In this document: positions 10,001 through 18,040 of the stretch, in pieces
Layout of the letters: each line of letters begins with the position of its first letter
Numbering within the stretch: position 1 is the stretch's first letter
IMG/VR virus record: IMGVR_UViG_3300030451_003321
Coordinates: 1-50,917 of that record
DNA: 50,917 nt
Source of the DNA: a virus
Reading direction: 5' to 3' (one strand)
Translations under genes and position numbers: made by a program
The notes under the pieces: generated by a model
What the model was told of the DNA's origin: nothing
The model's database searches: none
What the model saw: only the letters and a program-made list of their open reading frames with translations

Positions 10001-11536
10001 ACCTGATACTTGCTCAAGAGATACTCTCTGTCCTGAGAAATCATCAGTTACAAATCCTGTAGCACCTGAGATGCGTCCAACAAGTTTGTCACCAACAGCA
10101 ACAGTTGTATTACCTGCAACAAAATTGACAGCAGTATATAACTGGATGTCCATCAGATACATGTCAAATAGACCTGCTCCTGATTTCTGTAGTTGCACAC
10201 AGCGAGCACGTCCGATTTTTTGACCGACTACACTATTGTTAGTAGCGACTGCCCATCCATCCTGTAGATCGACAATCTGATAAGCATCACTAACACCTTC
10301 ACCAGTGAAGTTAGGCCACCCATATACACCAAATACTTTTAGATATTGACCCCACTCTAGAGGAATGATAGTATTCTGAATACCAACAAAGTCTCTTGGT
10401 TTCTTAAGGTCAACATATTGTGGAGTTAAAAACTCTGTCCTAAAACCTTTAATATATGCTCTACCTGGTGATACCTCGATCGATGCATATTCTTCTGATG
10501 CAGGTTGTCCTGCTCTAGATGTTTGACCTGGTTGGTATACACCATTGTTGAATCCATCATTACGATGCTCTCTCAACTTAACATCGAATGTGTCGATTAC
10601 ATAGTCGCCAGACTCTTCAAAAGTCCTACGAGCTAAAGATTTCTCAAGTTGTGAGTATGCAGATGTATCAACATAACTCTCAATCCTAGAATTACGGATT
10701 CTAATTAATTCGATGAAGTTTTTATCAGTTTCATCGGAGATTGGTTTCTTGACCAGTGTAGTAGAAATCTTAAATCTATGACCACCTGGTGCTGAATAGT
10801 TTGATGTGCCTGCAGCGTTATCGTTTAGAGATGTATCATCTTCTGGGGTAACGATAGATTCTGCGACTTCTAGACCAATTCTATATGACGGATTGTTAGT
10901 ATATTGATCAAGGATAATATAAGCACTAGGGACGTTTACAAAATGTCCACGAATAAAGTAGATACCTTCATTGATATATGCTACAGCAGCAACTGCAGTT
11001 GCATCAACAGGAAGCAACTGAGCAAATGGAGATCCAATCTCAATCAAAGTTGTGCCGAAAGTCAATTCAGACTCACAGATCAACTGCTCGTTTGCTTGGA
11101 AACCACGAACATTAGTCTCTGAGATAGTATCACCAGAGTCAATATATTTCACATAGAGAGTAATATATCCTTTAGTTGACTCAGTGGCAGGAATAGAGTA
11201 TAGGACTTTTGCACGAATACCAGATGTAAGTCCAGAGATAATCTTGTCACTAAGTTGAGCACGATACGTCTCAACGTCAACTCCCAAAAATGCTTGTTGA
11301 AGTACAATAGCTTGCACATTCAGATCATAACCTACTTGACCAGGTATGACCATTGCACCTTCTTTGAAGAAGTGCTGACCCATATTCTCGATCTGATTTT
11401 GCAAGATCGATTGCATCGTCGTTAGCTCTCTTGCCTGTATTGGGAATCCAGGTCTATAGAGCACTCGATAAAAATTCTTATCTTTATCGAAGTCGTCGAA
11501 ATATGGACTAATGTTTAGGTTGGTATTCTGTGGCAT
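4097..11536 (-). CDS. DUF4815-type virion structural protein, 2479 aa
   Basis: A very large virion protein. The N-terminal ~120 residues (ISPYFDDFDKDKNFYRVLY, PGFPIQARELTTMQSILQNQ, FFKEGAMVIPGQ) are typical of the phage DUF4815 family of baseplate/tail-associated proteins. The rest is mostly beta-rich and modular, with repeated pieces such as VGDKLVGRISGATG, GQTSGAAAYV and GTVVTGVTSGARA. A late segment (about residues 2115-2190) contains SSLSAGATSINVEAG followed by GYLMIGSEIIQYSA, a small beta unit also present in the giant protein and in the 614-residue protein. The ATG at 11536 lies 2 nt after the gp8 stop, so it is likely coupled to gp8. It follows gp8 where T4 carries gp9-gp12, so it probably helps connect fibres to the baseplate (inference). 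Confidence 0.85.
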   Translation of the reverse strand: MPQNTNLNISPYFDDFDKDKNFYRVLYRPGFPIQARELTTMQSILQNQIENMGQHFFKEGAMVIPGQVGYDLNVQAIVLQQAFLGVDVETYRAQLSDKIISGLTSGIRAKVLYSIPATESTKGYITLYVKYIDSGDTISETNVRGFQANEQLICESELTFGTTLIEIGSPFAQLLPVDATAVAAVAYINEGIYFIRGHFVNVPSAYIILDQYTNNPSYRIGLEVAESIVTPEDDTSLNDNAAGTSNYSAPGGHRFKISTTLVKKPISDETDKNFIELIRIRNSRIESYVDTSAYSQLEKSLARRTFEESGDYVIDTFDVKLREHRNDGFNNGVYQPGQTSRAGQPASEEYASIEVSPGRAYIKGFRTEFLTPQYVDLKKPRDFVGIQNTIIPLEWGQYLKVFGVYGWPNFTGEGVSDAYQIVDLQDGWAVATNNSVVGQKIGRARCVQLQKSGAGLFDMYLMDIQLYTAVNFVAGNTTVAVGDKLVGRISGATGFVTDDFSGQRVSLEQVSGTFIDGEVVTRDGRVVGTLDAVHTYKITDVRSVIGRNAQSVVSFAAKLLLNDRAVIRGSSITIDQAGSPPKITGTNGSKFEQDLRPGDVISPDGLSSPQGEKTLVITKADKNAINLTAQNNTGVTPYVFDYQAQTATVDTSLTKGTIADGTYTTVVRYRPYLYGQNQPSGQLSQDMPKRTIKSITDESFFVFRTFDNKTVVSGGLTVALPESEQFAALDDDNYILTILAESGSAYSVGDNLDIEALSDAQTLTVTFGADRQSITIDGLTGVTTVKLTALVSKNIVSRKIKTASKMRAMKVTRTSKQQDIQRFGLNYGGLYGTRIEDPEISFGLNDVYKLHAVYESEDDNAPKIPYVVLSEATFFAPGTVVTGVTSGARAVVVSFINATLRLYNVDLNGTGFNPGETINGQDSDGNVLTATIDDADGSVEKGSKVITNQYELNQSQNAFFYDVSRLIRKPGTTPPTRQLMVVFDYFIHEASGDYFSGQSYTGIDFADIPSPLLKGSSRTVRDQLDFRPAVGELATGQGTVGSPFEVTCATLDFDARQFSTTGQGAGAAAAATLFDIPKAETEFRCDFDYYLPRTDKLFLTHDNDLQLIEGISSEDPQPPDNIQSAMCLATLKHRAFMFDPERDTTINQEIIKRYTMKDIGDLDKRITNVEYYTALSLLEIKAENTASYDENGFDRLKNGFVVDDFTDHKIGDVNSSDYKCSLDFKEGIMRPSHFTNNVPLGINNTKSVNVVTTPANICMLPYQDVVIVEQPYASRSENVNPFNVFTFIGRIDLTPTSDDWLETNRLPARVENIEGDFASVAAENNIDPNTGFAPIQWGGWQTNWTGETTISTDTIINRTGSHSGGGTWVGTRHRGLEFIHERRTFEVRENQSRQGIRTRIVPKIERKSLGDSILSQTAVPWIRSRNLAFDVYRMKPRTRVYCFFDGVDITPYVTPKVIELNKTGNNSNVKNEVITTAGANAFNQPSDSTIDNSNQIPFVVGETVVGIESGVKLKVAPADDEYVTTPYGTGAAVLPTSYASNTDLLNIDINEMASTANGEFQGNVKVGELLVGQTSGAAAYVKDRRLLTDNVGNFKGTFFIPNPKVDSNPRWATGTRTIRFTTSATNERTPGTVDSSADAEYRATGTLQTVRENILAIRNAEIVRDTVTDERTINSTRTETRQIGWYDPLAQSFIVDEEGGIMITGVEIFFRTKDSNIPISMQIRTMENGYPTKDILPLSDITINAADVEISESGAIPTRFTFRSPVYIKQSVEYCFVLLSDSNEYQVWISRMGDVEKSGNRTISEQPYAGVLFKSQNASTWTADQYEDLKFTIYKAAFDTTLDGTVTLENVEMGETNGGYTRLTDNPLVTIQPEQVLTLPVAGGPFSYTVGARLTQSPSGASATIAAFDSVATPNTITINDISGIWSAGFIDGSGNAFQGIVSSQATAIFQLSTVSNGDFSPRPNPATGTATTTVDIITGSTSNSTARVTAYYATGDTLPDTSVASNPVLYVNYVDKDFDLADTLSENGGVVTATISSVAYSGDTRNNYPVSAPSYQAKDRKVLVYHKNHCMHQRTNNVDVRGVVSEVPPTTLTSSLSAGATSINVEAGAAFHTQVNGQAIGNLNPGYLMIGSEIIQYSAISSDGKVITVATSGRGSNTTADQDHPTGSQVFCYNFDGIPLTEINKVHDSIGDPWMDHYLLNTTSVANNGIRGGGIHAIASQNFQFETLRPSVANLVFPETSIVARVNTTSGTSVGDGTTVVDQASFVNNGTYYDITLNTENYFTTPQLICSKVNEDNKLGGNKSISLDLTLHTDNPNVSPYVDLDRTSLITVSNRINQWPGGPQALGINTLIESTADVSLEPSGDQNDAVYLTRIANLAQLSRTLKIDFGCYRPQGTEVRVYIKTYESGSEVDPNTINFVEVQPKVGIPASDVFEFRDYSYEATALNFNAFQVKIVLRSKNQAIVPQVIDFRSTALAT

Positions 11537-11538
11537 CG

Positions 11539-13074
11539 TTAGAATTCGATTACGACTTTGATATCCTCAATTTGGTCGCCCGCACGAGTGATTGGTCCTC
11601 TATTATCTATGTAAATAATCCGACCGCTATTTGGCTCAATCTCGGGGTCTGCATAACCGTTAGTAAATGCCATACCCAGATCATATTCTGTGTTGTTAAT
11701 GACTCTGGTAGAGGATCCAGAGACAATAGGGAAGTTAATGTCTGGGTCACCTGATGTACCTGAGATAGATCCCACTACTGGGTTACCTCCATCAAACTCA
11801 GTCAAACTACCAGTAATCTCAGGGAAGATTCCGTCGATTCTATTCTGGTAATACTTCAATACTTTTGTAGTGCTATTCCAAGAAACAACACGACCTCTAG
11901 CAGTAACCTGCTGACCACCAACAGTCCTAGACTGTGTTACGATCTCGTCTGTGCTATAGTTTCCTGTAAATGTTGGAGAGAAAATAACTGCCTTTGTGCC
12001 TGACAAAGTTAATTCTGCAGTCAATTCATTTGTGCCATATCTGAATGGATTGAGCAACAAACCAATACGACGATAGTCGTTATCAGTTGGGAAGTCACCA
12101 GATCCCTCAGCGTATGTAAACTTGGTGTTAATCATCACACGATATCCACCCAACTCTGTGTCAGGTGCTGCACCATGACCTACAGATGGAGGAATGATAA
12201 CCTCAACAGATGCACCAGATCCTGCTCCTGCTCCGATACCGTTGATCTCATCGATAACAACTGTCCCGAATGTATATCCAGATCCACCAGATGTAACAGT
12301 AGCAGTAACAAGTTTACCACCGTCAACCACTAGCGATACACGTCCACCAACACCATCTCCTTTAATAGGGACGTTTTCGTAGGTGCCGTTGTTATAACCA
12401 GTACCTGAAGATCCGATAATAACTGTATCAATCTCTCCACCAACAGCATCAGAGATAACAGCAGTATCTTCCAACACTGGCATGTATTCGTTAGAGAAGA
12501 ATTTTAGGACTTGCCCCACAGGGATAGTATAAAGATACTTCCAACGATAGCCATCGGCAGTCGTAATAATAGATGTGGAGGTGCCAGTAGGCTCAACAGT
12601 AGAAGGTTTACCGTTAGGATCAGAAGGACTTGTGCCGTTGAATATGCACTTATATACTTGGTAACTAGAGTTGACAACGTAGAAGTCAGCGTCATACAAC
12701 TTCGTCGCACCAGACGCAGCAGTCTTAGTGGCTGAATAATCATGTCTATACATGTCGTAAACGTAACCCAATCCACCAGTGGTTTGCTCGGGTGGGATCC
12801 AGTTGATACGACGGACAACTTGAATAGTATCGTTTGCCAATACCCTCTTAAGGGAGATCATGTCAGAGAAGTTGTCAGCAAATTCTTGCAGCGAATCTGT
12901 TGGATCAGGTGGGTCATTCTCATTGTCCCAGCTTTGAGGTCTGCCAATGAATACATACAGTCTATCTCTGGCAGATCCTGCAAGTAAGTCGGACTGAGCC
13001 GAATCAGGACCTTCCAGAGATTTAATGAATCTCTTGGCAGTAAAAATTCTAAACTGGTCGGTTAATAGTGCCAT
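11539..13074 (-). CDS. 8: Baseplate wedge subunit gp8
   Basis: A 511-residue protein beginning MALLTDQFRIFTAKRF with a region around residues 35-140 (LYVFIGRPQSW, YVYDMYRHDYS, FYVVNSSYQVYKCIFNG, then WKYLYTIPVGQ) characteristic of cyanophage gp8, a dimeric wedge component of the T4 baseplate. T4 gp8 is about 334 residues. The extra length includes a Gly-rich insertion at roughly residues 215-305 (GSSGTGYNNGTYENVPIKGD, GGSGYTFG, GSGASVEVIIPP) that closely resembles a segment of the giant protein. A GGAG ribosome site lies 12 nt before the ATG, and a late promoter octamer lies in the 37-nt gap upstream. The assignment rests on sequence pattern and position after the gp6 and gp7-position genes. 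Confidence 0.8.
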   Translation of the reverse strand: MALLTDQFRIFTAKRFIKSLEGPDSAQSDLLAGSARDRLYVFIGRPQSWDNENDPPDPTDSLQEFADNFSDMISLKRVLANDTIQVVRRINWIPPEQTTGGLGYVYDMYRHDYSATKTAASGATKLYDADFYVVNSSYQVYKCIFNGTSPSDPNGKPSTVEPTGTSTSIITTADGYRWKYLYTIPVGQVLKFFSNEYMPVLEDTAVISDAVGGEIDTVIIGSSGTGYNNGTYENVPIKGDGVGGRVSLVVDGGKLVTATVTSGGSGYTFGTVVIDEINGIGAGAGSGASVEVIIPPSVGHGAAPDTELGGYRVMINTKFTYAEGSGDFPTDNDYRRIGLLLNPFRYGTNELTAELTLSGTKAVIFSPTFTGNYSTDEIVTQSRTVGGQQVTARGRVVSWNSTTKVLKYYQNRIDGIFPEITGSLTEFDGGNPVVGSISGTSGDPDINFPIVSGSSTRVINNTEYDLGMAFTNGYADPEIEPNSGRIIYIDNRGPITRAGDQIEDIKVVIEF

Positions 13075-13097
13075 TTAGCTATAGGTCTCCCACACTT

Positions 13098-13105
13098 TAT
13101 TTATG
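13098..13105 (-). promoter_or_regulatory. Late promoter candidate for gp8 and downstream genes
   Basis: The minus strand reads CATAAATA in the 37-nt gap between the 614-residue protein gene and gp8. It differs from the T4 late consensus only in its first base. RNA would begin near 13091, just before a GTGGGAG ribosome site for gp8. Being intergenic and well spaced, this is the best late promoter candidate in the structural region. Confidence 0.65.
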
Positions 13106-13111
13106 GAGTTT

Positions 13112-14956
13112 TTAATCGTCCTCATTTCGGACTCTGGTTGTATACTCAGTAAAGATGTGTGTGCTTGTTGCACCTGATCCTTGACCTTGTATGGTTTCGC
13201 CCGCACTAAACTTATTATTTGTGTTTGATGGGGTTATAGATTCAACATTGATAATAAATTCACCATCTCTCTCGCCTGCTGTTATACCTTTAAAGGTTGC
13301 AGTAACACCAGTCGATTGACCAGTTACAGTTTCGTTAAGAGAATATGCTGTTGTGTTTCTATTTCTTACAGTGATTGCACCGAAGGATTGATGGGTGTCT
13401 CCGTCACCCAAAACGCCTGCAGTAACAACAGTTGCAAGTTGCGGTGGACTATTTCCGTCGTATAGTTTGTCCGCAGCTTGGAATAAGGTGATATTCTGTC
13501 CACCTAATTCTTCCTCAATACCATATTTAGATGATGCGATACCACCGTCTAGGTTGATATCATTTTCAAATTCTGTGCCAGTATTTACGAGGTCAATAAT
13601 ACCGTCACCTACTCCGTCTAATTCATCATCATCCTCAAACGCTTTGTTTAAGATTGCTGATAACGGATCTGTAAAAGTAACAATGTCGTTACCTGCACTA
13701 TCAATAATAACGTGTGGCGATACACCTGTGCCACTAGATTGTGCACTACCTGCAACGAATTGAATCGATGCAGTCTTATCAGATGAATTACCACCATCAA
13801 TAAATGCTAGCTCGTCAACCTCAAAGGTTAGAAATAGAGCATGTGCAACAGGATCCCAGTCGTAAACAATGGCAACCCTACTAGTAGCACTAGCAACAAA
13901 ACGTTTTACTTGGTCGGTAACCTCAAACGAATACTGCGAAACTCCATTAGCATCGTCTTGCAAGTTGTCAAGAATAACTTTTTGATCAAATCTAAAGTTG
14001 ATACCCCTGTCGAGTCCAGTAAAGGAGGTTGATGTTTTACCAGTGTATCTGACGATTTCCTTCCCAACCAAGAATTTACCTGAGCCAGGATACGCTGCTG
14101 TAGTCTCAACATTAATGGTGTTATCACTAGGTGCCACATCTGAAATGAGACCAGTAAGATTATAAACAACACTATTAAGACTTTGCCTATTTCGTTGTTT
14201 ACGAATGAGGTTGGTATCTCTAGCAAATACAACTTTAGGACTATTAGTATATCCATTACCTTTGTTAGTAAGATCTATACTGGTAATAGCACCAAGGTCA
14301 ATGGTTGCATTTGCTGCAGCACCCTTTCCTCCACCACCAATGATCTGCACAATAGGTGCAGTCTCAAAGAATTCACCCTGATTTGTTAGGGTAATAGATG
14401 TAACTTTACCAAATTGGTTGGGTGTAACAGTACCTGTTGCACCATCACCACCGCCACCACCAGAAATAACAACGTTAGCATCATTAAGGTCATAGTTTCT
14501 ACCTTCTCTGGTAATAACCAGACCTGTTACACCACCAGTGACAGGGACTAATTCTGATCCAGATCCACCGCCACCTTCAATGACAGCACTAGTGCCATCA
14601 AAATAATTATCACCCAGAGTTGTCATCTGGATATAATCAATTCCACCAGTCTCATTTAGAAAAACTTTGCCTCGTGCACCAAGACTACCTGGATCTGTTG
14701 ATTCGATCTTTAAACGTAGAGGGTCATATCCTTCGCCAGGATCTAAGATCTCAACAGCAAGTATTCTACTATCTTGGATTATAGGTCTTAATACTGCTTC
14801 CCTCAAAGGGGTGCCACAGTTTTGGACAGTTAACTTTGGTGGATCGTTTGCATCATAACCGTCCCCGCCATCGACAACAGCAATCGCCCTGACTCCAAAC
14901 ACACTGTTGAATTCAGGCTGAATAATTGCACCAGAGCCAGGAACTGTTCTTGCCAT
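13112..14956 (-). CDS. Gly-rich beta-repeat virion protein, 614 aa
   Basis: Residues ~20-245 hold six copies of a ~35-40 residue unit of the form I-x-x-I-x-V-x-x-x-G-x-G-Y-x-x-x-P-x-V-x-I-x-GGGG-x-GA. Examples are VRAIAVVDGGDGYD, VTSITLTNQGEFFETAP and ITSIDLTNKGNGYTNSPKV. A central segment (NLTGLISDVAPSDNTINVET, then FLVGKEIVRYTG) matches units in the large neighbours. The C-terminal part ends with SAGETIQGQGSGAT, another recurring beta unit. The start ATG overlaps the preceding stop by one base (TAATG). No enzyme motif is seen. It is probably a baseplate-peripheral or fibre-associated structural protein that shares modules with the giant gene; its exact place in the virion is unknown. Confidence 0.75.
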   Translation of the reverse strand: MARTVPGSGAIIQPEFNSVFGVRAIAVVDGGDGYDANDPPKLTVQNCGTPLREAVLRPIIQDSRILAVEILDPGEGYDPLRLKIESTDPGSLGARGKVFLNETGGIDYIQMTTLGDNYFDGTSAVIEGGGGSGSELVPVTGGVTGLVITREGRNYDLNDANVVISGGGGGDGATGTVTPNQFGKVTSITLTNQGEFFETAPIVQIIGGGGKGAAANATIDLGAITSIDLTNKGNGYTNSPKVVFARDTNLIRKQRNRQSLNSVVYNLTGLISDVAPSDNTINVETTAAYPGSGKFLVGKEIVRYTGKTSTSFTGLDRGINFRFDQKVILDNLQDDANGVSQYSFEVTDQVKRFVASATSRVAIVYDWDPVAHALFLTFEVDELAFIDGGNSSDKTASIQFVAGSAQSSGTGVSPHVIIDSAGNDIVTFTDPLSAILNKAFEDDDELDGVGDGIIDLVNTGTEFENDINLDGGIASSKYGIEEELGGQNITLFQAADKLYDGNSPPQLATVVTAGVLGDGDTHQSFGAITVRNRNTTAYSLNETVTGQSTGVTATFKGITAGERDGEFIINVESITPSNTNNKFSAGETIQGQGSGATSTHIFTEYTTRVRNEDD

Positions 14957-16434
14957 TAAACCACTACGAGATTACCTACCATTCCACCATGAATGGTGCA
15001 CTGATAAACATAAGTTGTGCCTGCACTAAGAGTCTGAGGCACTGTCCAGAATTGGATACCTGATTGCGATCCACTTACACCGTCAGTAACAGCAGATCCA
15101 CCGTCGCTCTGTCTTAGAGCAAATGGGTGACCTCCACCAGTAGTGTTGTTGAATCTATAGGTAAATCCACGATAGACATATATTGTTGGATTATTTGTAT
15201 TAGATGGGACACCACCACCATCGAATCTATAACCGTTAGAAAGATCACTAGTGATTCTAAAACTAATGGTTGGTGATTCAGTTGCAATGAATTGACTACC
15301 GTCATATACAAGGTTGTCATTCTCATTTGCAGATGGGAATGATGCAGTGTTTGTAATTGTAAGAGTTGATCCACTAACTGCTGTCGTAATACCTGTGCCA
15401 CCCGCAATAGTTACACCTGCAGTAGAAGATGCAGCAGTTACAGTGCCACTATCTCCTGAGATCGATTGGATTACGTTTTGGACAATGTTTGGAGAGTCAT
15501 TAGTGATAGTAATAGCACCTGCATTGAGGTTAGTGCTAATACCTGATCCACCTAAGAAGTTAAGAGTGTCAGTAGTTACTGTTGCAGATGTGCTACCATT
15601 GTCAGCACCAAACGTTTCAAATAGATTTTGATCAGGATCACCAAGTGCTCCTGTCATAGTAATTGTAAGAGTATCTCCTACCAATGCAGTGGAGATGTTT
15701 GTGCCACCTACAATATTAAATGTGTCATTTGCAGCAGACGCTGTTGTTGTGCCAGTGTCACCTGTAAATGTTTCAAATAGGTTTTGTGTAGTGCCACCGC
15801 CACCACCTGTTGCTGACTCATCATTAGCAGGCTCCCATTTTGAAGATGTGGAATTCCACTTTAATACTTGACCGTCAGAAGGTCCTCCATTAACAGTTGT
15901 GTCTACATCAGTTAAGATAGAAATACCATCATTGGCGTCTAGCAGTGAGATCCAGTTTCCACCATGTGCAAAGTAACCTTTACCCTCAGCATGTACGTGA
16001 GCAAACATACCATGATGATCTGCAGCAGTAGGAAGATCTCCGAGTGCTGAATATGATCCTTCATACTTTAGATATCCATCTGCACCGTCAATATAAACCT
16101 TTGCTGCACCTTGACTACCTGCCTTAAATTGTAGATCACCAGTGCCATTAGGCTCAATAACAATATTCTCGTTATTCTCAGAAATAATTTTATATGCTTT
16201 TACATTAAGATCAGCACTCAATGAATCTAGATGTGCTTCAGTAAATGCCGTGCCAGTCCATCGCAACACTTGATCGTTTACAGGTGCTCCGATATTAACT
16301 TGTAAGTTGGTATCATTTCCTAGGTTGGTATACAACTCATCAATGACGCTATTCAATTTGATAGCACCATCTCTCAGGGTATCACCTGTGCCGTCATTCG
16401 CTGATGATCCAACGTTTAGATTTTGCTTAGCCAT
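14956..16434 (-). CDS. Tail fibre-like protein with C-terminal cupredoxin-like domain
   Basis: A 492-residue protein. The N-terminus (NLNVGSSANDGTGDTLRDGA, IKLNSVIDELYTNLG) is a phage tail-structure motif common in marine phages. The centre has three copies of a beta unit of the form LFETFxxDxGxTxA, followed by an NIVGGTNISTAL or LNFLGGSGISTNL strand. The C-terminus resembles a cupredoxin: H436 in GGGHPFALRQ, then C479-x2-H482-x2-M485 in YQCTIHGGM, the spacing that binds copper in plastocyanin-type folds. Such domains are common at the ends of marine phage fibres, and metal binding there has not been shown as far as I know. It sits between the YHYH protein and the Gly-rich protein, and its stop and the next start overlap as TAATG. 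Confidence 0.75.
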   Translation of the reverse strand: MAKQNLNVGSSANDGTGDTLRDGAIKLNSVIDELYTNLGNDTNLQVNIGAPVNDQVLRWTGTAFTEAHLDSLSADLNVKAYKIISENNENIVIEPNGTGDLQFKAGSQGAAKVYIDGADGYLKYEGSYSALGDLPTAADHHGMFAHVHAEGKGYFAHGGNWISLLDANDGISILTDVDTTVNGGPSDGQVLKWNSTSSKWEPANDESATGGGGGTTQNLFETFTGDTGTTTASAANDTFNIVGGTNISTALVGDTLTITMTGALGDPDQNLFETFGADNGSTSATVTTDTLNFLGGSGISTNLNAGAITITNDSPNIVQNVIQSISGDSGTVTAASSTAGVTIAGGTGITTAVSGSTLTITNTASFPSANENDNLVYDGSQFIATESPTISFRITSDLSNGYRFDGGGVPSNTNNPTIYVYRGFTYRFNNTTGGGHPFALRQSDGGSAVTDGVSGSQSGIQFWTVPQTLSAGTTYVYQCTIHGGMVGNLVVV

Positions 16435-16459
16435 GGCAGGTAGTTTTCTACAGTGTTAT

Positions 16460-18040
16460 TTAGGTCGCATCATATGTAACTGTCGTAGTGTCATACTTCA
16501 CTGCGGTAGATGAGAAGTCAGTATCACCTTGTCCACCGCCTAATCCTGTTACTGTCAGTGTTGCAACAGAAGACATCAATGGTGAGTTACTTGCATTATT
16601 TGCAGGTGCAGGTCCTCGTAACTCAACCTTATATTTGTAGTTGGACATGTAACCCAATGCAGTAAATGACAAGGAATTACTTGTAGCTCCAGTAACTGCA
16701 GCATATGCAAATCCATCGTCAGTTGATCTATACCACTGATATGAGATAGGTCCAGGTATTGGTGACACCTGTGCTTGGACTGTGAATGTAACAGTTGTGT
16801 TGACTGCTGCAGTAGAGCTCTGAGGTTGAGCAGTAATCTGCAACGTAGGTGTAACAGGTGGTGCACCACCATCTCCCGCAGGAGGTGGAGGAGGTGCTGC
16901 TGCTCCGTTATTAGCAGGTTGATTTAAACTCTCTCTACTAAATGATCCAACCATGTAAGGAAATGTAGGATCACCGTTTCCATCAATAGAGATAAAGTAT
17001 GCATAAGTCCCATTTGGAAACTCTGGTGTTACACAGAATCTTCCATTGTGCATATCCAAATCACCTACACCATCAACATATTCCCAGTCCTGTATCAATG
17101 ATCCTGCAGGAGGGTTTTGTGCTGTGGTGCCATAATCAGGTCTATTCTCCACTTCAATATTTCTTGTCCTATAACTAGATGTCATATTTCTAGTTGTTTG
17201 TGATGCTGTAAACGGCACATCATATGCATAAGGACCGTAAACAGGAAAACCATCAAAACAGTATCCTAGGATTTTTGAATGTCCGTCAGGGTGACGCATA
17301 TTGTCACCGTTAAACTGACTACTACCATAGTAATCGTTATAGTTTGCCATGGCAGAATTTGCCTTATAACAATCTATAAAATGACTATCATGATAGTGAT
17401 ATTGTCCTGTATTTTCTGGATGTCCTCCACAAGAGTCATCTCCAAAATCTACAGGTGAGTTTTCATAATGTGCATTCCAATTAAATCCAACAGGAGGGTT
17501 GCCTCCATTTCCTGCACTAGGATTGAAAAATACAACACCATTAGCAGCAACACCTATAGCACCAAGTGGTGTTTCTATTCTTCCATTTCTTTGATCGTAA
17601 TATGTGTATGTGCCTGTTGGTATTGTTTGTGAATCTGCAACAATAAGATCTAATCTATTGTCTGTAGCGAGCCAGCATTCCCCTGCAATGGACGTAAACG
17701 TTGTCCCTCTAAATATAAATCGTTGCTTCCTACCATCACTGAAGATAAAGAATAAATGATCGCCAGGAGCAATAGTTTGGGAAGAAAATAATCCATTGTC
17801 AGTAAGTGAAAGATTAATAGAAATAACAAATCCACTTTGAAAATAAGTGTTGTCATCAAAAGTCCTTTCTACACCAAACTCACCACCACGATAAGTAAAT
17901 GAGTGACTAAATGCCTGCTCAGTAACTGCGTTAGGATTGTTTAGGTTAGGAAAGGTGCCGTAACTAACTGGATCGGGAAGTCCGTCACCAGTTACGGCGA
18001 GTATTTTCGTGCCTGAGTCGTAGGATGCTGTAGCGGTCAT
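16460..18040 (-). CDS. YHYH-domain virion protein with Ig-like C-terminus
   Basis: A 526-residue protein. Residues ~160-375 form a YHYH domain: the signature tetrad at 214-217 is preceded by CGGHPENTGQ and followed by ILGYCFDGFPVYGPYAYD and NGRFCVTPEFPNGTYAYF. A Pro/Gly linker (APPPPPAGDGGAPP, ~385) leads to an Ig-like domain at ~395-500 (ITAQPQSSTAAVNTTVTF, ISYQWYRS, YKYKVELRG). The YHYH family is widespread in marine bacteria and phages and its biochemical role is unsettled. The start overlaps the end of the giant gene by ATGA. The giant protein carries the same two domain types (YHYH near residue 1430 and an Ig-like domain at its end), so this gene may have arisen from shared parts. Confidence 0.8.
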   Translation of the reverse strand: MTATASYDSGTKILAVTGDGLPDPVSYGTFPNLNNPNAVTEQAFSHSFTYRGGEFGVERTFDDNTYFQSGFVISINLSLTDNGLFSSQTIAPGDHLFFIFSDGRKQRFIFRGTTFTSIAGECWLATDNRLDLIVADSQTIPTGTYTYYDQRNGRIETPLGAIGVAANGVVFFNPSAGNGGNPPVGFNWNAHYENSPVDFGDDSCGGHPENTGQYHYHDSHFIDCYKANSAMANYNDYYGSSQFNGDNMRHPDGHSKILGYCFDGFPVYGPYAYDVPFTASQTTRNMTSSYRTRNIEVENRPDYGTTAQNPPAGSLIQDWEYVDGVGDLDMHNGRFCVTPEFPNGTYAYFISIDGNGDPTFPYMVGSFSRESLNQPANNGAAAPPPPPAGDGGAPPVTPTLQITAQPQSSTAAVNTTVTFTVQAQVSPIPGPISYQWYRSTDDGFAYAAVTGATSNSLSFTALGYMSNYKYKVELRGPAPANNASNSPLMSSVATLTVTGLGGGQGDTDFSSTAVKYDTTTVTYDAT

